Positions 42,403 through 54,680 of a stretch of DNA of 64,000 nucleotides are shown here, in pieces; within the stretch, counting starts at the first letter, position 1; every line of letters begins with the position of its first letter. Source of the DNA: Gymnothorax reevesii (Eukaryota; Chordata; Actinopteri; Anguilliformes; Muraenidae); the NCBI GenBank assembly GCA_029721435.1, contig CM056573.1:94624947-94688946 (forward strand). The letters are read 5' to 3'. The position numbers and the translations under genes were made by a program. Under the pieces are notes generated by a model. The model made no database searches. It saw only the letters and a program-made list of their open reading frames with translations, and had not been told where the DNA came from.

Positions 42403-45400
42403 GTAAGATACACGTGTAATGTCAGTACCGCTGCAGTGTAAACAATATTACGCATGTTATTTCAAAATATATCAATAATTGGTCCAACAATGTGAAAGTG
42501 GATTATTTATTTTTATATATTTTTTTTGCACAGATCCACTCCAACAACAGCAAGTATTATGTGTGTATACCTTTCCCATTTGACCATGCTTGTCATGTGC
42601 TTCCGTTGCTTTTATGATTGGTTTGAAGTACAATGCATTGGATTTGTTTGTGCCGTGCAAAGCACTGACACTATCTTGAGGTCTGAGCTCATGTAAGGTT
42701 ACTGGCTTACTCGCTAGCTCTTTAACTGTTGCAAAATACTGTGCAGTACAATGCATTGTGCATTTATATCGCCAAATTATCCCTTGCCAGTGGAATAATC
42801 GGTGCAGCTATGATTTTAAGGAAACTTGCCACCACATGGTGTCTGTAAGCTACTGTAAGCTAAGTATATTCTCCATCATATGAGCGATCTTTTCAACTCA
42901 AAATTAACATATTTTGGCCAGTAGTGAAATAGTGTGCAAAGATAAGATCTGGGCAGATTAAAAAAAAAAATTATTTATTTATTATTTATGTATTGCTGAT
43001 TCTGTTTTCCAGATGTATGTTACAAATGTATTTAAAATGTTTTAATACCCCTATTACTCAAATTTGTCCTCTAGGTCTAAAAACCACAGGCTTTCACCAC
43101 TCTTGAGCCAGCTAGTCAAGTCCCTGGTGAATCTGTGGCACTTATTGATCAGTTAATAACCAGGGAGGGAAGAAAACCAGGGCTGCACTTGCATTCAAGG
43201 CTTAAGCATCCATCTCGTATACCTTGCACATGTAGATCTTTTGACAATCTCGTGTCTTTACCAAGAGCCCTAGTGGAGACTGAGACAGACCTCATATTCT
43301 CCAACGGGACACTGGACAGAAGTACAAATTAACTTTTCCACATCCTTCCTCTTGTATGCCTGCAGGCTTAACCAGATGATTGCTCGATTCAAGCAGCTGT
43401 GTTGCATAATGAGGCGCTATTGTAATTAAACGTCTTGTTGTAGGAATACCTGCTAGGATCCAGCAGGATCTTTTCATTGTACTGCGTACACATGTATTCA
43501 TTTTTACATAAACATGCATTTACATTTGGTGGATAAGGAGAAATCCGTGGGAATTAAAGAGCACAATGACAGTCCCTCGCTGTACTCCTCTGTTTCCTCA
43601 TGCCACTTGTTTTTCTTATGGGATGCAGTCTGCAGTGGCTGCTCAAAGCCTTGGCAGGCATTCATAACCCTCTCAGTGATCAGAACCACCTGTTTCCCCT
43701 CACCACATTCTCCCTGCGCTTACAGTCGCCAGAGTTTTGTTTTTATTTTTTCTCTGAATATTGCTATGAGTTGTTTCCATAAATATAGCGCATGTGACTG
43801 CATGTGGTTTTAGTGTAATTAAGTATCAGTAAGCTGGCATATGTGACCCTTTAATGGATGAATACTGCGGGAATAATCGTAGTGTTACTGAATGACCTTA
43901 AAGGTTCATCTTGGGCTATGGTGGCAGCTCTATTTTCATCTTCTGCAATTGAAGTCATTATGAACACAAAGCCTTGGGGGAAGTTCATGCAACAGGCACA
44001 GATTTAGTAAGATTTTGTCTAAATATTATATTCCAGGCATGGTAATTAGACAGCTGCAACCAGTAATTTATCAAGTGATGATCTGTTTCATGCCCCAACG
44101 TGGAATGGCCAGTAATAACTTTCAGCCCAACGTATCAGTGTGACATGATTGTATCAAGGCAAATATTCACCAATGTATATTCTTCCAGGAATGCCAGCAC
44201 ACAGCTCTTTCGACTTATATTTTTAGGTATTTTAAAAGTTGCCTGTTGCACGCAATGTTACCTATTAAACCTGCAGTGTATGCAGACCAATATTTAGTAT
44301 TTTTCTCATAGATTAAAAGGAGACACAGGGACAACCCATGTCCGTGATTTACTCAGACTATAGAAGGTTGTATAGTGTGGCTGCTGGGTCATTGTGCAAG
44401 GATAAGTCATATGTTTTCACTCTCTCTGATTCATTACCTTGAAGTGAAACATCCATGAGTTTGCAGCCGAATTAGAGTTGACACATTTCCTCCCAGGATT
44501 CCCGCTGCTCTGACTCATTCATTGCTTTTGGTTCAGGCCCTACAGGCAGAGGAATGTGTCATGCGCTGTATACAGCACTGTGCTGCCCACTCATGCTCCT
44601 CAGTAATAAAGTCCAGTTTTTATCCCGGCGTTGATTGTACTGGTCTGGAATGCAGGTGCCTTTGGATGATCCAAGTGTGCTGTACCTGCAGGTAATTTGT
44701 ACCAATTTGACAGACACAGTAGTGTGTGCTTAACCACCTGAGCTTCTATGTAAGCTCTTTAGTCACTCTACTGCTGATATTCAAATATTGCTCTCCTCGA
44801 TGTAGATGCCTTGTAATATCTGAAGTCAGGGAATTTCAGGTCTCCTCTGATGTGGACCATTATTTGACGATACTGTGAGGACCATAATTCTTCGGAAATT
44901 GAGATTTTCTTTTATTTTTGTTAAGTAGGTCAAGTCAGTTACCAGATCTGAATCTTATTGAACATGCATTTTACTGGCTGAGGAAGAGATTGAAGGCATA
45001 ATGTCCCCAAAAGAATAAGCGAGGTCACAGTTCCGCGGCCTTGCAGGCCATGCGCAGAAGGTCAAAGGTCAAGGCACATAAACAAATCAGTGCACCCATT
45101 GCTGCCATACTTTAAAACAGTATTTCGTTAACTAGCGAGCCAACGTTGGCCAGCTACTCGGTAGACAGTGAATTTAAAAACCAAGGCTCGTTCAAACGCA
45201 ATTTTCCATGACTCGGGGACTGACAGAGTATCACAGTGAAGGAGTTAGCTCAGTGCTCACATAAAGGGAATTAGTTTGAAGATGTTCGGGGGATTTACGG
45301 TTTTTTTCAATTATATTACGCAATTCAGTTATGCTCGCTAAAGCTGGCAACAAATGAAAGATTTACTCAACTTGTTTTATAACTTTCATATGACACACCC

Positions 45401-45480
45401 ACACCTTTAATATCCTCTATGTCGTAAGACTGATCCAAACTAGTCATTTAAAGATTAGTCAACACATCAGCATTAGATAA
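42403..45480 (+). other. Intron 1 of the LTBP-like gene, first part
   Basis: The intron runs from GTAAGA at 42403 to the CAG at 63493. This first 3 kb has no recognised repeat except poly(A)/T tracts near 42960. Short ORFs such as 43135-43332 have no recognisable domain or clear splice context. Confidence 0.6.
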
Positions 45481-45595
45481 ACAGTAAAAATCCCAGTGTT
45501 AATTCAACTCCAATGGAGTTCATTTGAGTCCAAGGTGGATGGGTTGGTCTCATATAAACTCTACTAGAGTTGAATTAACACTGGGATTTTACTGT
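45481..45595. mobile_element. MITE, ACAGTAAAA(A)TCCCAGTG type
   Basis: Inverted arms of about 42 nt begin ACAGTAAAAATCCCAGTGTT and, from the other side, ACAGTAAAATCCCAGTGTTA. Both continue into ATTCAACTC. The loop is about 30 nt. Confidence 0.8.
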
Positions 45596-45673
45596 GTAGC
45601 CTGTTGTTGACTGATACAAGTGGGGGTTGTGTTGTCATATGCACCTTCTTTACTCCCAGTTTTTTCAACATCA

Positions 45674-45978
45674 GGTGTAATCCGAATGTAGGAGGCTCTT
45701 TGCTGGCCACACTAAGCACATCATTTGTCCATCGGGTGTAATCCGAATGTAGGAGGTTCTTTGCTGGCCACACTAAGCACATGATTTGTCCATCGGGTGT
45801 AATCCGAATGTAGGAGGTTCTTTGCTGGCCACACTAAGCACATGATTTGTCCATCGGGTGTAATCCGAATGTAGGAGGTTCTTTGCTGGCCACACTAAGC
45901 ACATGATTTGTCCATCGGGTGTAATCCGAATGTAGGAGGCTCTTTGCTGGCCACACTAAGCACATCATTTGTCCTGTT
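45674..45978 (-). repeat. 61-bp minisatellite, five copies
   Basis: The unit starts GGTGTAATCCGAATGTAGGA and contains TTTGCTGGCCACACTAAGCA. Starts are at 45674, 45735, 45796, 45857 and 45918. Copies 2-4 share GGTTCTTTG and CACATGATTTG; the first and last share GGCTCTTTG and CACATCATTTG. The unit is not a multiple of three. Confidence 0.93.
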
Positions 45979-46276
45979 TATTTAAAGCTTCTCCTTATAC
46001 CTCTTTATTTGTCAGTACTCTTCTAATGTTTTTGCTCTAAGAGAAGCATAATTTACCAGGTCTGAGCACAACCCACCCAGGGCTTTTCCCTGAACCTCGA
46101 CCTTCCGCAGAAACTTGCCTATTGATGACACTGCTCCATTCACTGTGACCTCTTGTTCCATCCAGGCCCATTATAAACGGTTCTTCGCGTCTTTGTCGAT
46201 CTTGTAAACTTGATCACTATCTTTCCATTCCGCTGTTTTGGTCAAGTTTCAGGCTGAAATCTTTGCATGAATAATG

Positions 46277-46603
46277 TTACTTTTTTTGCAAATGGCTGAG
46301 CTTAGATGACATCGCAGTAGCCTCCTTTGCCATGATTTTCGGTGCCACATTGAACACTTGTGCAAGAGCTCTGAGCTCCTTCGCCTTCCCAATAACAGGC
46401 AAGCCCCGGTCACACAAGTATTGCTGCAGTTTAACTCTTTTTTTCCAGAGACATATATCGCTATAAGACTGGTTTGCTACCATGGTGTAAACATCAGTGG
46501 ATGCATTTTTATTTGCCTTGACCTCTGACGTGGAACTGTCCTGACATGAGTACTTGGAACCGTGAGGTTGCTTATTAGGAACTGAAGATGGCTGCAGTCC
46601 CAA
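46277..46603 (-). pseudogene. Degenerate ORF with a SAP-like motif
   Basis: The 108-codon ORF has a polar N-terminus. It is followed by SDICLWKKRVKLQQYLCDRG and LPVIGKAKELRALAQVF, a helix-extended-helix pattern like a SAP motif (short DNA-binding helix pair). Downstream on the minus strand the sequence continues with stops through 46265-46000 (for example ALGGLCSDLVNYASLRAKTL) toward the minisatellite. It looks like a piece of a repeated, transposon-derived gene rather than an LTBP exon, because it is antisense to that gene. Family not identified. Confidence 0.4.
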
Positions 46604-46856
46604 GCATCAACTGGGAAGATACCTAGCGTTTCTTGATGCCTTTATACCACAAGCTTCAAGCAGTCATGCAAAGGATATGTGACCATATGTCTAAAATGGT
46701 GACTTTTCAGTGCATTATATTAACAGTGCAGTATTTTCTGATGTGCCCAAAAATGGCAGTGAGGTATTATGAATAGAAAGTGCTCTCATTTTTCAACAGT
46801 TCATCCAACATGGATGAAAATGCTCTCAAAATAAAGCTTGCAGTCTGCTCTTAAAC

Positions 46857-47194
46857 TTCATTATCATTGTTCATCCAACAATCCATTATGTACACCACTT
46901 CCTCCAAGCTTGGGGGCGCTGGAGCCTGTCCCTGCAGGGGTGAAAGACAGGAACGCACCCCAGACCACTTGCCAATCTGTCGCAAGTCGCACACACCAAT
47001 GAAGGATTTGACTCTCCAGTTACACTGAAATGAATATCTTTGGATTATGGTAGGAAACAAGTACCTGTAGAAAACCTCCGCAAACACAGGGGGAACAGGC
47101 AAACTCCAAACAGAAGAGCCCCCGGGTAGATTCAAACCCTCAACCTTTTTGTTGTTCGGCATCATGTATAACCACTGCGCCACCATGCATGATC
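46857..47194 (-). repeat. tRNA-derived SINE-like repeat, copy 2
   Basis: In reverse complement it reads GGTGGCGCAGTGGTTATACA at the head and GGGTTTGAATC (box B-like) near 47130. TTTGGAGTTTGCCTGTTCCC and GGGACAGGCTCCAGCGCCCC follow. These parallel the SINE at 3834-4192. Confidence 0.8.
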
Positions 47195-49918
47195 ATTGTG
47201 TCAGTCCAAACTGAAAATGCTAGAGTGCAGAACCAAAATGAAAACCCCTGGCATTGTCCTTTTAAATTATAGTACTTAATGCATTTGCCCGGGTTTTTTT
47301 TTTTTTCAAATGTAAGAAGACAGACATCCAGGATCATTTTAAAAAATCATTGATAAAATAATCAAATTGGAAGGGGACACGTCTACTGGTTGGTGTATTT
47401 AGGTTTTTTTGTCTCTACAGTTTTGATGTCTGTTTGTCTCTGATGACTTCAACAACAACTCCATTGTTATTTCGGTGCCATGATAATCTGTTGAAAGATA
47501 CATATTTTTTTTGGAAGCATATTTTTGTCATTAACTATGAAATAAATAAAGCTGATTGATGTGAATGCATCTGGGGGAAAATCAAGACGGTAACGTGATT
47601 GCATGCTGAGAAGAGTGCAAACTGTTTCACACAAAAACACATGTTCAAGATGTCTCTAATCACATTGCTATCAGCAAAAGGAATTTAGAGACAAAATGAG
47701 TGATTGAAGACAACCTGGATGGGAGGAACCAGACTTTCATGTGGTAGATAGCGGTGTACAATTTATCTAATTATAATGAGAGGTCTCAGTGCCTGAAAAT
47801 ATGTGCTGTTTCTTAAGTGCTGGTCTGAGATTTCTGTGTATCAGACAATAACTTGTCTTTCATTATCTCCAACCGAAGAAACACTTTTGTCTTCTGACAG
47901 CCAAATGCCTTGGCCTGCTTTACTGTGTGGAATTATAGCAGTGTGAGCCTATCTTGTAATTGCCTTTATTTGAGTTTCATGTAATGTGTCTATGTTGACA
48001 CAGTTGTCACTGCACTAAAATTATGCAAATGCATAAACATCAGTAGTCAAAAATAAATGACTAGCCTGGGTAAACATAGAGTCCTTAAACCATATTCGTG
48101 GCAAATTCAGATTGTCTTTCTCATCCTTTACTGGATTTATAAGGAAGTGTTACATTTTAAACCAAGAGCTGTCTGATATTGCATTCTCTCGGTTGAATAA
48201 CGAAGGGATGATGTCACATTTTTATGGTAGCAATTTTCCTGGATCTAAACAATCATCTTTGTAGCTATAGACTTACAGGAGCCCAATGAAATGCCATTTG
48301 AAACAAATGTTTACTAGCAAACTTAAACCTTTTATACGCCACGTTCTATGCTTCATCAATGTTTAAGAGGTTTTCCACTTCAAACATATCGTTTACTGCC
48401 ATTTAAAAAAATTATGTGGAGTTTTTTCCATTATTCTTTCATAATCTGATGAACAAAGGGCTAAAACAAAAACACAGAATTACCGAAAAAGCATAGGTTT
48501 CTTTCAAAGTAATTATTTGGATATTTTGCATTGAAGCGTAATGTTTGACCATTATCAGCACGTCTCCTTGTGTTTCATGCACGATAAATAGCCAGCTACT
48601 TTATCAGGGATTGCGAGATCTTGTCCTTTCGATTTTTATTAAAGTGATTAAAATGCAAATATGATTTTCTGATTTATCATTACACTCTGGAACTACACAC
48701 TGATCCATTTACCCTACCTTATCGCCACCATTTGAAGAGTTTGTTTACGTCCATTACCATACATTTATAATAGCTGGTAATGTAACATGAGGCTGAAAGA
48801 AGAGGGACCAAAATGTGCCTGTCTGGTAGGTACAGTTTCTTGGGTCCTTCACAGTGTATTACCATCAAGAATTGTAACTCATTTGAAAGTTGTTGTGTAT
48901 TAGACGTTTAGCCTCTGAGGTTCCCATTTCTTTCTCTTTAATAAGACTGCTTGTATCACATATCTTCACCAATAAGAGCAAGCAGAGACCAGGGTGGACT
49001 CTTCCCTGTCGTGTATGCCTCCAGCTGCCCCATCTAATCACTCTGCAGTCCTCCAGTGAGTTGTGCCATCAGTGTGTCTGCAAGTCTATATCACACATAA
49101 CTGGCTGAGGGAGGGAAACTGCAGGCCTCTGATCTGTCTGAGCAGTTGTGAAGAGACAGGACAGCCCAAGTGACTTGTCCCCGCAGATGCTGCTCAAATA
49201 ATGAACGAAGCAATGAGGCTTTGAACAGTGCTTGTGCAGCTGAGATTCAAAATCAGACAGAAAGCAGATATCATATAGACTCTGTTTTTGAACTTATTAA
49301 GACAACAACATATTTGATCCCACGTTTGTTTTCTCTGTATTGTAGAAGACTTGTGTTCTCTGTATTGAGAAGACTCCTTCGCATCAGTTGTTGGGCTTCT
49401 GAACTCCTTTACCTGTTACTGTTGATTTTGTGGATTTGATTACCTGATTGTGTTCCTGCATCCTCTCAGCGTAAAATGCACGTTTACTTAGTGTCAGAAG
49501 AAATTTTAGTAAAGCACAGGGCTCAGTGCATTTCTTTTGGGGATTTGTGCGAGCCAAGTTTTTTTTTTTTTTGGAATTTCTTGACATCTTTGTATTTTTA
49601 AGTGTATTCCTTTGAAACACGGCAGTGCCGTGGCAGTAGAATAAGGTGTGTTTACAACCTGCTTTTCACACTTTTAAAATTGTCACCCTTCATTTGACAT
49701 GATTTATGCAAGGAGTTAGACAAATTTCTACCCAGTATTTCTCCTTTCTCCCATTAAAGCTATTCTTACCTTTCTGGCATGCGGCACAGCACTTAGTAGA
49801 AATTTGAACATGAACAACTCCACCTCCCTCCAAAGTCCCACCCTCTTCTCCCTGCCTGACCTCTGAGGCTCCCCTCCTCCCCTGACGCGTGCGGTGAAAA
49901 AGTGAGCAGCGTGAATGA
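47195..49918. other. Intron 1, unassigned part
   Basis: No gene or transposon end was recognised. The ORFs at 48890-49108 and 49170-49439 have no known motif. Confidence 0.4.
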
Positions 49919-50081
49919 AGCTGCTTTCACACCGGACGCGAAACAAACTTTTCGCAGGACAGATTGCATTCAAAGTCAATGCACAGGCGCGAATCTTGCG
50001 CGTATTCACGTCTTTGCATTGTCTTTGAATGTAATCTGTTGTACGAAAAATTTGTTTCGCGTCCGATGTGAAAGCATCTTG
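49919..50081. mobile_element. Palindromic MITE, TTTCACAYCGGACGCGAAA family
   Basis: The left arm is AGCTGCTTTCACACCGGACG then CGAAACAAACTTTTCG. The right arm in reverse complement is AAGATGCTTTCACATCGGAC then GCGAAACAAATTTTTCG. Both continue into ACAGATT and ATTCAAAG. The arms cover almost the whole 163 bp. Confidence 0.85.
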
Positions 50082-51044
50082 AAACAGGGCAATGGAGTCA
50101 GATTCAGAGGCACTGGTTAGAGAAAACTAAACGACAGTAATGACATAATATTAAATTCTGTATGTGATATAAATTTAATGCCCTCGTGACGTCTGACGGA
50201 CTACCATTAACGTTAGTGATTATAGCATTTCAGCGCCTGTTCGTTTACAGTCAGATGCTTCATGTTTCGGCAGAATTCAGACATATTTTCTTGCAAAACT
50301 GCTGTCATAACGTCTTACATCTCCAGAATTGTCCCGGTAACATTAGTCATTAAATCAAGAGCAGTTGTAGCTGTTTTATTTGCAGGCTAACTTCATTGAG
50401 TAGCTACCTGTTTCGTCTCTACAGCTCTGCTGCTCTGCCAGAGAGGCGCGCGACTCGCAAACAGTGACAGCGGTAGGCAACTGGAAGGGGCACAGCAACG
50501 TATGACAGACAGAAAGCTCAGCAAATCATTTTATTCGGACTGAAGAAAATGATTGGTCAGACTTTTATCAGAAATATATGAGAGTTGAATATCGATGAGT
50601 TTCAACTCCTTGTGGATTTCTTTAACATTTTAGTGTGCCATACGCTTATTAGGGGCATGTTAAGATTAAAAAAAGAAAAATGTAAAAATTCCAGAAAGGA
50701 AAGAATAGCTTTAAAGGGGACCTAACATGCTGATCCTTCTTTTAATAGATATTAGTAATGTTATAATATTGGTTGTCCACGCTCAACCTCTGAAAAGTTT
50801 CTAAGCATAAGATACAGGGATTTTGCAGTAATCCAAGAATGTGATATTGTGATTGTGATTTCCTCTCTGAACAGCACCTCCCAAGGTCTTCACGGGATCT
50901 GGGCAAAATCTGACGTCAGGTTGTGCCGTCCAATTAGTACAGACCTAGCCAGAGCCAACCTCTGCGCTGAACCTTCCCACACTGGAAACTATTCTAGCAG
51001 GCACTAACAACGGCAGATCATACTATGCCTTAGTAGCGTCTACA
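50082..51044. other. Intron 1, unassigned part before the THAP-like remnant
   Basis: No coding motif was found. The last 300 bp may belong to the same mobile element as the THAP-like coding remnant, but no terminal repeat could be found. Confidence 0.35.
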
Positions 51045-51440
51045 CTTTTGGAAATACAGAAGAACCGCAGATCATTTGAGGTGCAATTTTGTCAGTATCT
51101 CTCCCAAAGCTACTTGTCTGTTTACTTTTGCATGCAAAGAAAAACAAATATTTCTCTTCCAAAAGACGATGCCACCAGAGATCAGTGGGTAGCTTTTTTT
51201 GTTGGCTGCCACGGCCAAAGGGAAAGTTAGCTGTTTGTGCTCAGCATTTCACCAAAGACAGCTTTGTCAATAAAGGATAATTCGACACAGGATAAGCGTT
51301 CCAGCTGCTTCTCAAACCTGAAGCAGTTGCATCGATCAAGCACTCGGAGCCACAAGCTATAAGTAACCATATAGCTGCAAATAATGCAAGTGAAGCTAGC
51401 CTGTTACGGGTGGCTAGCAGGACCGCTAGCTATAGTTAGC
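51045..51440 (+). pseudogene. THAP-domain pseudogene
   Basis: One frame reads NISLPKDDATRDQWVAFFVG and, after a frameshift near 51225, the next reads KLAVCAQHFTKDSFVNKG. In-frame stops and LLLKPEAV (about 51320) follow. THAP zinc fingers have a conserved FPKD...W block, a C-x2-H pair (here CAQH) and F residues after HFT; these are visible. The N-terminal C-x(2-4)-C pair is not clear. THAP domains occur in P-element-type transposases and in host DNA-binding proteins. The frameshift and stops make this non-functional. Confidence 0.7.
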
Positions 51441-51699
51441 ACTAACAACTGGCCTCGAATGCAGGCTTTGTATAATATCTGAGGATAAAGCCTGTATCGG
51501 TCGCGACTGTCCGTGACTCCAGACACAGAAGTTGCTTTTACTGCATAAGCCAACCTGACGTGATAGCCAGCTGTAGCTCAGCGGCTAACGTAGCCAAGTT
51601 ACTGTTGTTAATGTTTGTGTCCTAAATATGCAAGAGTGATATCAGGGGAAATTCTACAGAAGATGTGTGAGCATAAACCTCATTTGAAGCTAACTTTGA

Positions 51700-52200
51700 G
51701 CGACTGCATGTTAGTTTGCGTGTCGTGCCAATTAAAAATGCTCCTGGTTAACTTATATGCTGTAATTGTGATCGGTATGCTTGTGTTACTTCGGTAAGCA
51801 TCATTGTGGCAGTTTCATCATAACTTTGCCCGATTGTAGCCACTACAGTTAGTGATCGCTTCACTTATCCATGACTGGGATCAGCCGAATATTGACAAAT
51901 GCCTGAGCAAGCTCTCTGATGCTACCATGAAAGCAATGTGAAATGCAGAAGCTCTACCGGTTTACAAATGATTTCTCTGCACTACCTTGACATAATTTCA
52001 TCCCCCTTTAGAAATTGTTGTGGCTAATAAAAAGCCGAAAATGGTGGAGATTAAATAGGTAATTCTTTCCGATAGAAGTGATCAATTCGCTAACACCACA
52101 TAAGCAACTTGTCCGCGCTAACGGAACTTATGGTCAGCAAAAGCTGTATTATGTTCATAACATAACCGAGCTCTCTCTAGCTGTCGCATACTATCCATAA
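51700..52200. repeat. Direct duplication of about 500 bp, first copy
   Basis: Its counterpart is 52470-53012. Matching blocks include CTGCATGTTAGTTTG, TGGTTAACTTATATGC, CTTATCCATGAC and GGGCAAGCTCTCTGAT-like sequence, then GTATTATGTTCAT and CTATCCATAA. The second copy has an extra block of about 80 bp near 52630. Confidence 0.75.
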
Positions 52201-52463
52201 AGCTGCTTTCACATCAGACACAAAACTAATTTTTCGCAGGACAGATTAGCCCACATTCAAAGTCAACGCAAAGACGCGAACACACGTTATAGGCACATCA
52301 AGCCACTTTCACACTGCACACGAAAAAAATTTTTCGCGCGACAGATTAGCTACATTTAAAGTCAATGCAAAGCTGCGAACACAGGCGTTATGGGCGCATT
52401 AAGCAGCTTTCACATCGGACGCGAAACAAATGTTTCGCGCGACAGATTCCATTCAAAGTCATG
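52201..52463. repeat. Tandem array of about 100 bp units, 2.6 copies
   Basis: Units start at 52201, 52301 and 52402 with AGC(T/C/A)(G/A)CTTTCACA, then CGAAA, TTTTTCGC, ACAGATT and ATTCAAAGTCA. The same sequence forms the arms of the palindrome at 49919-50081. It lies between the two 500-bp copies. Confidence 0.85.
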
Positions 52464-52469
52464 ACCGCT

Positions 52470-53012
52470 TATCAGCTACTGCATGTTAGTTTGTGTGCTC
52501 TGCTAATCAAAAATGCTTCTGGTTAACTTATATGCAGCAATTCTGATCTATATGCTTGGGTTACTTCAATAAGCATCAATGTGACAGTTGCATTATAATG
52601 TCGCCTGATTTTAGCCTCTACAGTTGAAGCAAAATGGAGAGGTGCTGTATGTGTCTCCTGAGTTGGGCTGCAGTTAGACCAGACGTAGATTTTTCAGAGC
52701 TTGGGGTCCGTTTTTGGGGATCGCTTTACTTATCCATGACCGGGGTCAGCCTGATACATCTCCAATGTCTGGGCAAGCTCTCTGATACCACCGGTGAAAG
52801 CAATAGGGAAACGCACAGGCTATCACGGTCCAGTATAACAAACGCTGCATTGCCATCGATTTGAATATTAAATTCTTTCCTTTAAAAGTGATCGATTCGC
52901 TAGCTCCACATATGCAACGGTTCACGCAGACGGACGTATGGTCTGTAAAACCTGTATTATGTTCATGACATAACCGGAACTCTGTCTAGCTCTCGCACGC
53001 TATCCATAATGC
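52470..53012. repeat. Direct duplication of about 500 bp, second copy
   Basis: This is the partner of 51700-52200, as shown by CTGCATGTTAGTTTG, TGGTTAACTTATATGC, CTTATCCATGAC and CTATCCATAATG in the same order. It carries an insertion relative to the first copy around 52630-52710. Confidence 0.75.
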
Positions 53013-53881
53013 GCCCATTTTCCGTGAGGAAAAGCTGGTCATTCCGAGGCAATAAGTAAACTATTACCTCAGGCAGTTTCCGAAAAGGCCATTTAGCTTG
53101 GAGCTCTCGCCCCTCCATCATCTACCAGCGCAGAAGCTGTTAGATTCTCTACGCTAACAACACACCACAGCTATGCACACAAACCAGCAGGTCCTAATAC
53201 ACAACGAAGCAGTCCATAAGCTGTTGACCCACTTTTAGCTGCTTCTCACTGTCCATGTTTCCCTCTAAATTCAGACCCACCGGATTTCTATGGTCTCCGG
53301 TCTACACTTGGGCATGTCGACCTGTTCTTCAAATGTGTCTATATGGGGTGGATTCTAGCTTTCCTTGCATCCGAGCTACGGAGTAGTAAAACCGCTGTAC
53401 TCACTAACTGTTTCGGTAGCAAACTGTAGCCGATAGCAAATTTGTGCTTGAGCTGCCTGACTTTCACACTGCGTCCTCCACTTTCGCCGTTGCGTTTATT
53501 AGAACAAGTTCATGTCATTAGATCAATACACATGTACTGCCTTAGATTACAGAATGTGCCCGTCGATTCCTTCGGGAGTTTCCAGTTTCACTCTCGAGCC
53601 GGACTGCTGCCTCGTCCTGTCTTAGATCCGCCCTTCACAGAGCTGGCCAGTCAGAAGAAAGTGGGCACATGGGGAGTGGGGGCCATAGCGGAAGAGCCAC
53701 CCCAATGAGCCGTTTCAGGCAGAGACTACTATGGACTACAAGTAGGGTTTTTTGAGGATGGCAGTATAAGCGAAATAAGTACTCTTTTTATTTACTTTGC
53801 GCGATCAGTTGTACTCTCGGGGAGTCAGCCAAGGGGACTGTGCTGCGTTGCTGACATATAGTTGCATGTTCTGCTCTATAG
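53013..53881. other. Intron 1, probable distal part of the THAP-associated repeat
   Basis: No gene was recognised. The right part (about 53600-53730: CTGGCCAGTCAGAAGAAAGT, GAGCCGTTTCAGGCAGAGAC) resembles non-coding segments common in fish repeats, from general knowledge only. Confidence 0.3.
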
Positions 53882-54092
53882 CATAGGTCTCAACCTCCTG
53901 TCCTCGAAGGCTGCAGTGTCTGCTGGAGTTTTGGAATTCCATTCAATCAGCTGCCAAATGGGGCCCAATAAACCAGGTGTGCAGACTCTGTAGCCAATCA
54001 ATGACTTGAAATAAGCAGTCAAGTGCAGGAACAAATCGAAAACACAGCGACTGTCCGGGATTTGAGTTTGAGACCATTGCTCCAGTGGCAGA
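53882..54092. mobile_element. Short hAT-like MITE
   Basis: The left end reads CATAGGTCTCAACCTCCTGT and the right end, in reverse complement, CAATGGTCTCAAACTCAAAT. The TCTCAAAC core matches the ends at 33184 and 14194. The unit is about 210 bp. Confidence 0.6.
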
Positions 54093-54129
54093 TCTAGAAA
54101 ATTTTATATGGGATGGCAAGGGGGGGCTG

Positions 54130-54680
54130 GGTGTAACTGTAAGGCTTGTGCTTTGTACACAGTTCAGGTGCATGGAGGACAGGAAGTTGAGGACTGAACT
54201 TAGGTGCAAGGATGGACTTGGCAGTTTATAATGCCTATTGTGCGGCAGAAGGCACGAACAAAGCAATATAAAAAAAACAGGAATTGTGGTTCCTTAATAT
54301 AAATACTATTGGTAATACAAATGCAAAGGATGCAGTAACAATGTATTACAAATACAAAACAAACCGGAAGCGAGGTTCCTGAATATAAAGTGCTGGAAAA
54401 AACAATAAACAGCACCAAGTTAGAGTTAGAGTACAATTGCACTTGAAATGCGGGGATTACGTCTATACAAGACTAGGAATGCAACCAGATATGCAGTTAT
54501 GAGACTTGGCAATGTCGAAGTGTGAAGCTCAGTCTTAAATAGCGCACTGCTGCCACATGGTGGAAATGAGAAATGGATGCAGGCAATGATTGAATGATAT
54601 GAGGAATGCAATCTGGGTCTTAGTAGACCGGTGAGCTGGGTGGCTGGAGGTGTGGTTTTGCACTGTGTATATGCAAATGG
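54130..54680 (-). repeat. Dispersed repeat resembling copies A/B and 1/2 in style
   Basis: It contains GGCAGTTTATAATGCC, AGGTTCCTGAATATAAAGTG and a purine-rich body like the 203-690 and 12957 units. It has a TTTATT-like signal near the corresponding end. No second copy is present in the window, so this is a resemblance, not an alignment. Confidence 0.35.

Noticed and set aside
43135..43332. Possible additional LTBP exon
   Set aside because: No cysteine-rich family motif, and the exon 1 to exon 2 junction is already in frame without it.
45564..45782. 72-codon minus-strand ORF
   Set aside because: It is read through the 61-bp minisatellite, whose unit length is not a multiple of three, and the MITE next to it.
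45661..45985. CRISPR-like array
   Set aside because: Units are direct 61-bp head-to-tail copies with no unique spacers, and the DNA is vertebrate.
49728..50120. Two overlapping ORFs with similar peptides (CPAKSLFRVRCESS / CTKNLFRVRCES)
   Set aside because: The similarity arises because both strands of a palindromic MITE encode the same sequence; not a gene.
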